This document shows positions 1-10,293 of a DNA stretch of 37,539 nucleotides, in pieces. The translations under genes were made by a program, and so were the position numbers. Location: NCBI RefSeq assembly GCF_000344685.1, contig NW_006920424.1:142410-179948 (forward strand), written 5' to 3'. Source of the DNA: Gloeophyllum trabeum ATCC 11539 (Eukaryota > Basidiomycota > Agaricomycetes > Gloeophyllales > Gloeophyllaceae). Position 1 is the stretch's first letter; each line of letters begins with the position of its first letter. The notes under the pieces were generated by a model. It was not told where the DNA came from, searched no databases, and saw nothing but the letters and a program-made list of their open reading frames with translations.

Positions 1-1724
1 TTCCTGACGGCGACGACGCTCGATCGGAGCGTGTAAGTGGCGGCGCATACATGTCAAATCCATCAAACGAATTTTGTGTATTTAATGAGATTTATTCCAT
101 ATTTTTACGACTACATACAAATGCTACAGCCATGCTCATCGTCGGCGACGACGACGACAGGCCTAAAGCGGGCGGCGACGACACGCCGGGCGCCGACGCT
201 GGCGTTGTCACCTGACCCGTGGCGGTACACCCTAGGGTTGGGGTTTGCCACCAGACTTCTACCCGGACCGCGGCCGGAAGCGGCAAGGGCATGGTGGTCG
301 ACGGGGAAGACAGCGAGGACGGGGTGTCGAGCAGAGTAGCGGACGGCCTTATTATACTAGTGTAGGCGGTGACGTGTACTGTATGTAGACCGATGCTCGA
401 GCGTTGAAGTCAAGGGGGACGAGGTGGGGTACCCAGGGGGGGCGTTCAGGTGGGGTGGCAAAATAAGGTTTTCAAGACCCCTTGGTCTCGCGTCTTGGGG
501 CGTAGTCCCAAGTCTAAGGAATCTCGCTTTTGGTGTCACTCGGGTGCGTATACTGACGTACTCTCGGCACCGTCCCGAAAAGCGTCGGGAGCCCGAGCGT
601 CGTCGAGCTCGACGTTGATAGCGTTCGAGGAGGGTGGTGGTCGGGTTTAGGGGATTGTATTATCAGTACTGGTAGCGCTCATGGGGTGATTCCCGAGTCA
701 ACAGATGACGGGAAAAGATCAGTGAGTCCAGCATCGACCATCAAGATGAAACCGTGACTCGGGGAACGATGGCGTCAGCTCAGGCTCTCGATGAGTACGC
801 CCGGCGAGGCATTCAGCAGACAGCGAGGCCTTACTGAATGTGCAGAACATGATGAAGCGTACGAACAGGAAGGAGGCAAGGGGGTCGTAGAGAAATTCGA
901 AAGTAAGATGCAGTTGAACAGCGTCCCCCATCTCTACTCCCTCAAGCGGACGCTCCCGACAATTTCTGAAGCTGTGCCATAGCAGCACTGTGACTGAGCA
1001 AGTTGGTGGCGAGTGGACAGGTGAGTGCGAAGGTTCCCTCATGAAGCCAAATAAAGTAGGCCAGCGGATCAATGTACTGAGGAGGGGACACCAGGCTGTG
1101 GCTACAGTCTACAGACACTGATTCGGATGGTTCGGACGGTCTGTCCTCTGCTCGTGAACCTCCCATCATTTGAGGTTCTATGTCACATAAATTTGTACGC
1201 GTTTATTGATGTCTATATAGCTGATCCTCACACCAGGCGCCCCCGTCCATTTTTTCCATCCAGTCTCGCAAGTTCTGAGTGTACTCGATGGTCCACTGAT
1301 CGTCCTCCTGAGAGTCCTCCACCACCATCACAATGGTCATACCACTGGTAGAGGGATACTTCTCCAAACAATCTCCCCTTTTTCCTCTCCGGAAGCCTTC
1401 TATTCCCCCTGCAGGCGTCCTTGCACTGATAAGATTCGGAACGGGACAGTTAACTTGGATTGTAAACGAGCGGTACGACCAGTATGAACTTCCTCTTCCA
1501 TTCAATCCTTTGTATTGAGCTTCTGCAGAGCTATACGACTGCTAAATCTTCCCAGTCACTGAATAGCACGGTGCGTCCTATACGATCAACCTTAGCAGAA
1601 GCCACTTCCCGGGGTCCCTTCCCGCTCTGCCTGTACATGTACACACGCCGGCATTTTGCGAGCACAGCTGTAGCGCGTCACTGCACGTGGGCGCGCTTTA
1701 CTTGACTTCACCTTTACGAGTCTG
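1..1724. other. Region without a defensible gene
   Basis: No recognisable protein family appears here. Several frames of 60-117 codons are open on both strands, but none extends across plausible splice sites into a conserved domain. The best candidate is a minus-strand stretch at 1203-1505. Its last 50 codons are rich in acidic residues and tryptophan and could be a terminal exon of an unknown gene. A GC-rich stretch at about 120-300, followed on the minus strand by an AATAAA-like motif near 95-100, could be the 3' end of another minus-strand gene. Both are guesses. The last part of the region must hold the promoter of the hydrolase gene that starts at 1725. Confidence 0.35.
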
Positions 1725-3232
1725 ATGCCGTCGAATCTGATCCCTAGTATCGAAAGCTTTGCTAAGGCAAGCAGTAATATACGCAAGCTCTGCTCAGCTA
1801 ACCTGTCCAACATACAGGGTGCATTTGCCACTGCGACAGGCCTTTCTACCATCGGTGAGTATGCTATCATCTCACAGGCAGCAGGCACTGACGCTCAGCA
1901 GGTGTCGGGCTCCTCTACTATGGCCAGAACTTCCTGATATACCCCTCCGCATACCCTCCTGGCTCGCGTACAGGTACGGAACTCGCGAATCCAAAGACAG
2001 TGCCGTTGCTAACGCGCTGGAAGCAGAGGTCCCCGTGCCGTCCGATTTCGGGTTACCATATGAAGACCTCCGCCTGACCACCCCAGACGATGTCAAGATC
2101 CACTGCTATCTGATGGTGCAGAAGCGGGGCTTGAGCCCGCAAGCGACGCCGGTTCCGGGGGAGATGGACACGGCGGACGACGACGAGGTGAGTGTCCTGC
2201 AGGGTTGGTTTAAGCGTGGTGCGCGCCGAGGAGTACTCATCAGGGAAGGATGCTTAGTTCGCTGCGACTCGGCCTACGATTATGATGTTCCACGGGAATG
2301 GAGGAAACCTTGGACACCGTGTGCCGTTGGCAAAGGTGTTCTACATCAAGATGCGCTGTAATGTGATGATGGTGTCTTATCGAGGGTGCGTGTTTCGCCT
2401 CGTCCAAAAAGTGGAAATTGGTACACTGAAGCAAATGATTGGTCCGGTAGGTACGGACACTCGGAAGGATCACCGTCGGAAAAAGGTGAGGATATTGCTC
2501 TGCATTGTGGGGCGTAGCGCTCAACGCCACTGCGCAGGACTACAGCAGGATGCGCAGACAGCGCTAGACTACCTGACTTCCCATCCTGTGCTGTCAAAAA
2601 CACCCATAGTCAGTGCTTTCCCGGCACCCTCGCATCAATAGTGTGACGAATTCCCGTCCAGATTCTGTACGGTCAGTCTATTGGAGGTGCCGTATCGATC
2701 GACCTTGCGAGCCGTAACATCGAGACGGTATGTCCGGTAATGGTCTTGTCGCAAATGTACTCACCTGGACTTGTCACGCCAGGTGAAAGCGCTCATCCTC
2801 GAGAACACCTTCCTCTCCCTCCCGAAGCTCATCCCGCAAGCTCTCCCGATCCTCTCGCCTTTCTCCTTCCTCTGCCACCAGAAGTGGGAAAGCTACGCGA
2901 AACTACCTAAAATCCCGCCTTCAACACCAATTCTCATGCTCAGCGGGGCGGAGGACGAGGTCGTGCCCAAGGACCATATGGAGGAGCTGTGGAAAATCGC
3001 GGAGAAAAGGGGGCAGCATGAATCGGAGGAGAGGAAGACAGGGGATGTCCGTGAGGAGCGCGAGAGGGGGACGGGGAAGAGCCGGTTTATGCTATTCGAG
3101 AGGGGGAAGCATAGTGAGTTCGGCTATTATCGCAAGCTAGTATGTACTGATGAGGGCGAAGATGATACGTGCGTACAGCCCGGATATTGGACAGCTGTGA
3201 GTGAGTTTGTGGCGAGTCTTGGGGAGCCTTGA
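1725..3232 (+). CDS. Bem46/ABHD13-like alpha/beta hydrolase
   Basis: This is a serine hydrolase of the Bem46/ABHD13 family, usually membrane-anchored; its physiological substrate is not known. Exons: 1725-1854, 1902-1973, 2027-2187, 2258-2385, 2451-2485, 2538-2608, 2662-2727 and 2783-3232, giving about 370 residues with every splice phase consistent. A short N-terminal hydrophobic segment is followed by the family block YYGQNFLIYPSAYPPGSRTE. The oxyanion-hole motif HGNGGN lies at about residues 133-138. The nucleophile is S205 in GQSIGG, the acid is D279 in GAEDEVVP and the base is H331 in GKHSEFG. An unusually charged stretch of about 30 residues (about 296-322) sits between the acid and the histidine. 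The N-terminal 40 residues are the least certain part, because a 44-nt pseudo-intron at 1774-1817 has good signals but would break the frame. The gene converges with Elongin C downstream. Confidence 0.9.
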
Positions 3233-3544
3233 GCGGACGGACAGCTTTCATTTGTCGTTCGATGTCAAACGTCGATATCTAGTCTTCTCCGCTGTCTGTT
3301 GCTATAACGAATCAGACCATCTATAGTCGGTGGGCTAAGGGGTGTATGTGGGGAAAGGTAGTATTTCCTGTAGCATTTGATGCCTCGGGAGTCGTGATGT
3401 TTCGGGTTCGCGCTCTATATCGTGAGCGTAACCGACAAAATGAAATCGAATCTTCCATACCTATGACACCATGCTTCTGAATAGACCGTAGCAAAGAAGA
3501 TTACAAAATATGGACACAAAGGTCGTTCGATCCCACAAAGCCTG
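3233..3544. other. Convergent intergenic region
   Basis: This is the 3' flank shared by the Bem46-like gene and the convergent Elongin C gene. I see no gene or repeat in it; it should hold both transcript ends. Confidence 0.5.
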
Positions 3545-4187
3545 CTACACTGAACATTCCCATGACGGTCAGGACCAGGATAAGAGATACAGAAAGGCAC
3601 TTGCCTTCATAGTAATCTGCTGCTACAAGTCTTCCCAAGTATTCGCGATCCTCAGCACTTAGTACCTTATATCGGAGCGCGTTCACTTACAGTTCAAGAG
3701 CCAATTCTGGTGGGATACGCTCCGTGAAGTCAGGAACTTCCTCCTTTGGCGGCGTGTTCTCGTACAGAGCCTTGTACGCCATGTATTCGCATAGCTTCTC
3801 AACCACGGCAGCTCTAATGAAAGGCACCTTCTATTAATTCTTGTCACCTCGGGTGAAACGCGTGCACCCCTACCTCGTGTCCGGGATATCGCATACGCTG
3901 AGTATTGCTTCACGAAAATTACCTGGGTTGGAGAGAGGCCAAGATGGAGTCAGTCATACAGATAAATTGACAGAGAGGGTAGGGGGCTTACTCTCGGTGC
4001 TTAACATGTTTCTCAAGGTCCCGCTTATGAGGGCTACCTTGCGCTTTACCATGAAAGAGAAGCCTTCTTGCGTCGTTATTAGGACCCAATCGTCCGCCGC
4101 TTGCGCGCCGTCCTGTTTAAATTCTGAGTACTCTTAGAAAGACGTCCTTGATGAAAGCCATACGCGCATTTCAACGTCGCCCGACAT
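3545..4187 (-). CDS. elc1: Elongin C (Skp1-like BTB/POZ fold)
   Basis: Elongin C is the small adaptor that links substrate receptors to cullin in ubiquitin ligases and is also part of Elongin. Exons in transcript order: 4187-4164, 4112-3992, 3922-3897, 3830-3691, 3630-3605 and 3549-3545, giving about 113 residues, the normal family length. Conserved blocks are visible: a start DDWVLITTQEGFSF, then KRKVALISGTLRNML, then AVVEKLCEYMAYK, and a C-terminal half with IPPELALELLVAADYYEV. The last intron (3604-3550) reads AG|GCAAGT and ends CAG, a textbook GC-AG intron with a CTGAC branch site. It leaves a last exon of only 5 nt (TG plus the stop TAG) and restores the usual ending. Without it, translation would run on for about 35 unrelated residues. 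The splice at 3896-3831 was chosen by phase; an alternative donor a few codons downstream is in the wrong frame. Confidence 0.88.
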
Positions 4188-4370
4188 GGTGAAAGGTCAA
4201 GAAAGCCTGCCGTCCGACTACTGATCTAAGGTTATCACTATGCGTGGGAAACGCATCATTCACCCGGCGCTCGTCGTCCCCTCCGAATTACTCTCGATCT
4301 GCGACTTAGACATAGACTTTCAGCCTTAATTCTGTTCCATTGACGATTTACACGCCCTCTGATTACCGCC
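4188..4370. promoter_or_regulatory. Shared divergent promoter of Elongin C and Ubc13 genes
   Basis: Only 183 bp separate the two start codons, which point away from each other, so both promoters must lie within or overlap this stretch. No clear TATA box is visible, as expected for housekeeping genes. The pairing of two ubiquitin-system genes suggests co-expression, but this is inference. Confidence 0.6.
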
Positions 4371-5131
4371 ATGTCCCTTCCGAAGGTACGCGAACGCTAT
4401 CATGTATCAGCGTGGATGAATGACGATGAGCTTGCTATGCGATTGTAGCGAATCATCAAGGTTGGCACTCTCGTGACTTCATTCCGACGACTGGCGGTCT
4501 GACTTTAACGTCGTTGTACGTCTCGCTGACAGGAAACCGAACGTCTCGTCGCGGATCCAGCTCCAGGCATTACGGCCACACCGCATGAAGATAACCTGCG
4601 GTACTTCGACGTGACCATCCAGGGACCTGACGGTAGCCCGTTTCAGAGTACGTGGAGGCCAGTACCTTGGTTTGTCGTGGAACTGAACAGGACCTCGTAG
4701 ATGGCGTGTTTCGTCTCGAGCTATTCTTACCGGAGGAGTATCCCATGAGCCCGCCCAAAGTGCGCTTCCTGACTAAGATCTATCATCCGAATATTGGTGC
4801 GTAATTCCTTACCTGTCCGTCAAGGACAGTGCATCTAACGGTACGATGGATTACTAGACAAGCTAGGACGAATTTGCTTGGATATTCTGAAAGGTGCACC
4901 CCCCTTTGACTTTCAATCCAATCCTGTGACGTCCCTGCTGACTCTCGTCTACCAGACAAATGGTCTCCGGCACTACAGATCCGTACCGTTTTGCTCTCCA
5001 TACAAGCACTCTTGAGTGCGCCGAATCCCGACGATCCGCTAGCTACCGATGTTGCTAAACATTACAAGGAGGACGAGAAAGACGCCCAACGCGTCAGTCG
5101 AGAATGGACGGAGAAGTACGCAATGGCTTGA
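4371..5131 (+). CDS. ubc13: Ubiquitin-conjugating enzyme E2 N (Ubc13 type)
   Basis: Ubc13 with its Mms2/Uev partner builds K63-linked ubiquitin chains, used mainly in post-replication DNA repair. Exons: 4371-4385, 4449-4460, 4533-4647, 4701-4796, 4858-4893 and 4956-5131, giving 149 residues against about 150 in the family. The complete UBC fold is present: [31 protein letters not shown], the HPN motif at residues 76-78, and the active-site cysteine C86 in [19 protein letters not shown]. The block [16 protein letters not shown] is typical of Ubc13 rather than Ubc4/5. Exons 1 and 2 are tiny (5 and 4 codons), which automated predictors often miss. The gene is divergent from Elongin C. Confidence 0.95.
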
Positions 5132-5668
5132 GTCATTGGCGAAGACAGAAGTTTGTGTGTATCCTATGACTGTGTACACTGATGTATGGTTATTTTGTAT
5201 TTGGGTGTCTACGATTTGCGATGAACAGTAGAATGAAGTAAATAATGGCATGTTTGCCTGGAGCGCCAGCCCCTCCGCCGCCCTTGAAGTTGGTGTTATT
5301 TTGTGTGCCATCACGAATTGCTCACCAACTTGCGGTGGTCCTTGTTTACCGCTGCAGCCAGAATACACTGGGAAGTGCCGACTTCACGTTGGCATCTTTG
5401 CCGCTGCTCTTGCTGCCTGCAACCAAGTCTGGAACCGCTGACGTTGATGTTACTAGATATTACTCTGCTGCCCTTAGGTATACTCGTTTCGGGTCTGTTG
5501 GCTTTGTGCTGTTCTATGCCGGTAGGGTGGGAGAATGACTTTGAAACGTAAAAATGCCTAATAATAATAATAATAATAATAATAATAGAGTAACCATATT
5601 TGGAGTACCCTTTGTGGCGACCCCGCGCCAGTAGTGGCGGCAACAAAGGCTTTCGTCTTGCCATCGCC
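5132..5668. other. Intergenic region with TAA microsatellite
   Basis: This lies between the Ubc13 stop and the start of the RING-H2 gene. Apart from the trinucleotide repeat at 5559-5587, I see no coding family. Open frames on both strands here are short and do not resemble known proteins. Confidence 0.5.
5559..5587. repeat. (TAA)n microsatellite
   Basis: About ten uninterrupted copies of a TAA/AAT trinucleotide lie about 80 bp upstream of the likely start codon of the RING-H2 gene. Its length is likely to vary between strains. Confidence 0.95.
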
Positions 5669-8600
5669 ATGGACGGCGAGGAGCACTCTTTCCGGCTGGC
5701 GGAGCCCCCTTCGTCTAACAATAATTCGACAAAGAGGTCGTTTGAGCAAGTCAACTCTGGATGGCCTCGCGCTGGTGGAAGCAGTGTAAGGGGAAGTCCC
5801 GGAGTCATCGGCGGCAACGAAGGGGAGCACGGTGATAGGTACAAGCGTGCGCGAAGCGAGAGCGATGTCGAGAGCGAAGAGCGGTTCGCCGCGTTCTCTG
5901 CCTCGTCGTCCTCGCAAGGGTCGAGCGCCCAGGGATCTAGTGGACTATCAGGCGATGGAAGCTATGAGTCGTCGTCGTCAGGTTCGACGAGTTCTCCTCC
6001 TCCCGTCGTCCATTCTGCCACAGTAAGAAGCGACCCGCCACAAATGTCGCGGCCGCCATCCAGACACTATCCAGCCTCTAGGGACTTTGAATTTACGTAC
6101 ACCCCAAGCCCACCTATCCCGGATCGCATGGATGGTCCGGTTCCAGCTCGAACATCTACGGGGTTGCCTTCACGATCCCCTTCCCCTCCCGGAGCATCTC
6201 CATATACGACATTACCACCTATCAACTTGCCCGAAGCCCGCGCCAGTAGCTTCAGCGGTAGATTCCCTCCTCCATCGAATACCAGGAGCGAGGGTACGTT
6301 TTTGCCTCGGATTCGGATGCGTTGTGAGCCCTATGGATCCTTAAGCATATTGACAGCCAGTGATACTTGTCTTAGCTTATGCGGTTGTCGCGAACGATGG
6401 CTCGAATGCACTGGTACCTATACCGGATGACGAGGTTCCTGTCATTCCTTCACTAGACTCATCACCTTTCCTAGTACGTTTCGAACCTTGTAGCTATCAG
6501 TTGCCCTTCCTGACGCCCCTGTTTACAGCGCAGGAGAGTGATCCCATCCCGAGGCCCCCTTCCACTTCCTGCCATGTCTCTTGAAAGGCCAGTCCCGACC
6601 GATGGTGCGCCGTCATCATCTCTTGCCCCGCGACGAGGCCGTGAAATCCCGGGTATAAACGAACAAGTCACACGCTCGAGTTCTCGCTTTGCACGGGACG
6701 AACCCATGGAGTCTGCCGAGCTCCTCTCAGTTGATTCGCCGCGGGAAACATCTCCTTTTGGCTTCGATACGTTCTCAGTCTCGCGGGTGGACCGAACATT
6801 GATGGAGCATCCCTCTCGATACGATGAACTCCCTCATCATCACAGGTCTGTGCCGTCCCGGGAGGGAAGATCCCCGGAACTACCCCTACCTCTCGACCGA
6901 CGCAGCCCGAGCGCTGAGCATGACTTACCCGATATGCACCAGTTCTTTGCTGATCTACCATCGGATAACATGCTTACTGCTCGGGAGGTTCGGGAGGGTC
7001 TGTCTATTCTCCGCTCTGAAAGAAGGTCTTCTGTATCCGGTAGTGACGGTCATCGTTCTCCTCCGAGGGGAGACTTCGAACGCAGTCGGCTACCCCCAAC
7101 CAGTACCAGGCCACCCGTATCTTCGTTCCGTCATCCATGGGACACCTCTGACAGGGAAACTGAACCGTCCACCGTCGGTCGCAGTACTTCAGTTGGTGCG
7201 CGTCTTGAAATATCCTGCTTAAGTAAGTATATTCACCCAAAGCTATACTTCAGGTGATCATTCGGAATACGATTGGTTCTTGAGGCACGTCCCAGTCCTT
7301 CCGGGGAATCCTGCGCGACGCTCGGATCATCGTGAACCAGGTATGATTTCGGGGTATAGCTATGTATACGTCTCATAGATATTCAAATGACTGTAGACTC
7401 TCGCTCGGCTTCGTCGCGTTACCGACTTCGGGCAGTCTCGCATTCTTTCGCACGACGCGAGACCAACTCTCCTCCTCCAGGGATGACCTTGTATGAACAG
7501 TTGCCACCCAACAGTGGTATCCCGAGCCGTCCTTCTTTGTCGACGGAGAACGAGTTTGCAGGTACGGGTCCATTGTCTCCACAGACTGCCGACGATACTC
7601 GCGCGTTTGCATGGTTCTTCCCTCTTAGTTCTCCTCGACCTGAGGCGCGTGGTGCTGCAAGTGCCCATGAAAGAGAGCAATTGGGTGATTCCTTCCGTCA
7701 CGTGTCATCTCGGCGATTGGGTAGCAGACCTAACCCGCCGTTTGGCCCGCGCAACCCTTGGGATCACCCCGCCTCAGTTTCTCGCGATAGTCCTCGACCT
7801 ATGTCGACATCGTCATCTGCCAGTGCGAGAGATGGTACTCCCATAGAGGGTCCTTGGCATTCACCTGCCGAGGAACGCAGAAGGCCGTTTAATAGCCCTC
7901 CTTTCAGCATCCCGACCCCTCCGTGGCGTGAGGAATTCTCTGGCCCTGCCCATGAGCCGGACAGTCTCCCGCGCCGGAGGCTTTCTTATATGACCGGGTT
8001 TCTTTCCCCTGACATCGATGACCCATTTGATCACCCCTCTCTAGAGGGAGCAATAAATTCGGACCGCTCTGAATTACTCTCCACCACCACACGCTTGGAA
8101 CGCCTGAGACAACACGTCAGAGGCAGTCGCGACTACTCGCACCCCAGGCCTCTTTCGCCGATACACGCGACTCCTTCATATTTACGCGAGAGGAATGAAC
8201 GTGCCCGAAATACCTCGGGTCTCGCTGAACCGCCTGGTGGTCGAGTTCGGCTAGGCGTCGGAAATGTTCCTCCATCGGAGTATCCTACAAGGCCGCGGAT
8301 CCCAGTCCCCATGATGGAGGCGCGAGCTACCGGTCGGCCACGCTACCCCGACATTGACCTTTCAGCGTACCATGAAGGCTCATTTAGAGCTACCCTGCAA
8401 AGATCTGTAGAGGCAAGTCGCCAGAGAGCAATGGCGCAGTCACAGGCTCGTGCTGCCAATCTCCATGCTACCGCGGAGCGATATCCTAGATCTAATAATT
8501 CCTCCACGGTAAACCCTATCAATACAACTTGTAAGTATGGGCTTACTGATTGACATTATTATAGGCACCCAGCGCGAGAACTCCAGCTGCTCCCGCCAGG

Positions 8601-10106
8601 TACATATAAATTGTAGCAGTATGCCTCGATGTACTAATTTTCCTCTCAGTGTTCCCGATAGCACCGGCCAACCACTCTCCCGGAGTCGAGGCGAACGTCC
8701 ACTCCCCTCCGACAGGTCACTTCCTCCTTCCCTTTTCAGAAGGATCAACCGCAATCAAGAACTAGGCAGTGAATCGAGGCTCAGCACAGATTCCACGAAT
8801 ATAACGTCACTGGGTTCATCCCAGGCCGAGAATGCTGTACGCAGGAACCGTGAGGCTGCGGCCGCCTACGATCTTGGGAGGATGCAATCCGCCTGGCTCG
8901 CAGACATACCGTTCTCCGACTGGTCCGTACAGTCACCAACGGACGAGTTTGCAGACCTATGGTCCGAGTTGCCAGATCTACCGGACACAATGGATGTGGA
9001 TGTAGCGGAGCATCCTAACGACGACCTCCAGGAAGCCTTACATGTGCTCCGTAGCGATGAGGGTGCCAGCAGTATCCCAGCGCGATTAAGGCGACGTCGA
9101 CCAGAAGAAAGGCCCAGAACGTCCACATTATTGAGGGACGCCCTTGAATCCGGTAGCGAAAGCCTAAGGACGCGCGAGGAGAGGTCCATTCCCCCGGCCA
9201 GTGCACCTCCTAGGAATGCCACTGCCCGACCCTGGGATTTGCTGCTCCCGCCATCTTTGAGATCCACCGCTCATCGTTCCCAGTCTCGCAGTCCGCCTCG
9301 CGATCCGCACGATACTGCTAGATCTCATCAGGAAAGTATGAGGTCTCACTTTGAAAGACAGGCTCGCTTGCGTGCAATGCGGACTAGAGTTCGGCAGCAA
9401 AGCCATGGCCAGGACGATATCCGATCCCGTGGAGAGTTGCCACTACACCTTCTGGCTACACGATACGCGATGCGTCGCAACCTGGGAGATTACGTGGTAA
9501 GCTACTTCTCACCTCAATGTCCGCGGATGGAAATTGACTGTCTACGTTAGCGGGACGAAGATTTTGATCCTTCCTATGAGACATTGTTGTCTCTGGCCTC
9601 TTCTATCGGAGACGTTCGGCCTCGCTCCACTCCAGAGCATATTATAGCTTCAATGCCCACCGGATTCTATAAAGATTGGGCTGAAGCTGAAAGTGACACC
9701 AGATGTCCCATCTGTCTGGATGATGTACGTTTGTTCAGTTGTTCTTTGTCCGCTTGTACTTATATCGCAAAGTACAAATCACTGGACCCCGTTTTGAAGA
9801 TGCATGACTGCCGGCATTGGCTGCACAAGGAATGTCTGGAGGTAAGGGTCCCATCCACTTTCTCGAATGCGAGCTGTATTCATCCGGTATGGGTAGAAAT
9901 GGCTCCGAAGCGCGACGAGCTGTCCGGTCTGTCGCGAGCAAGTGAGGCTCGGTAGTGGACCATCCCATGCGCCTGTTGCTGGACCGAGTACGCAGGGCCA
10001 GCACCATGGGCACGATTCGGACGAGGGAGACTCGGACGAGATAGAGTGGTTTATTGGACCCCCGGGTTATCCATTCAGGTCTAGACGGAGCCGACGCCGC
10101 GGATGA
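5669..10106 (+). CDS. Large disordered protein with C-terminal RING-H2 finger (putative E3 ubiquitin ligase)
   Basis: A probable E3 ubiquitin ligase. Exons: 5669-6293, 6376-6473, 6529-7222, 7254-7340, 7379-8530, 8565-9496, 9551-9724, 9773-9841 and 9897-10106, giving about 1,346 residues with consistent phases. Residues 1 to about 1,195 are rich in Ser, Pro and Arg, with no recognisable domain. The C-terminus holds a complete C3H2C3 RING-H2 finger from about residue 1,248, split over three exons: CPICLDDY, then MHDCRHWLHKECLEKW, then SCPVCREQV. The spacing is C-x2-C...C-x-H-x2-H-x2-C-x10-C-x2-C. A short acidic and basic tail ends the protein. The start ATG at 5669 (MDGEEHSF) is preferred because upstream sequence is microsatellite. 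One doubt is a strong-looking intron at 8600-8649 (GTACAT, TACTAAT, CAG) inside exon 6. It is not a multiple of three, so I left it unspliced. No substrate can be inferred. Confidence 0.82.
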
Positions 10107-10293
10107 TGCCCATTTATAAGTTATTGTTTGTACAGGTGCCTTGTATCGTATCTACTTCCCCTTGTATTGGATTACACATTGGACATAACGTCGGAAATAC
10201 TGATGACTGTCAAAAGATACGATACAATGGTGAGATTAGGTAAACAACGTATTATATGAGATTGCGACAGAACTCAAGACGTATGATAGATCA

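Noticed and set aside
719..1072. Minus-strand frame of 117 codons
   Set aside because: No domain is visible, and overlapping frames on the other strand look equally plausible. It cannot be told from chance.
1774..1817. Possible 44-nt intron in the first exon of the Bem46-like gene
   Set aside because: Donor, branch site and acceptor look good, but splicing would shift the frame away from the hydrophobic N-terminal segment expected in the family.
3848..3896. Alternative donor (CGAG|GTAGGG) for the third intron of Elongin C
   Set aside because: It leaves two bases of a codon that no following acceptor can complete in the frame of the conserved AVVEKLCEY block. The GTATGC donor at 3896 is phase-correct.
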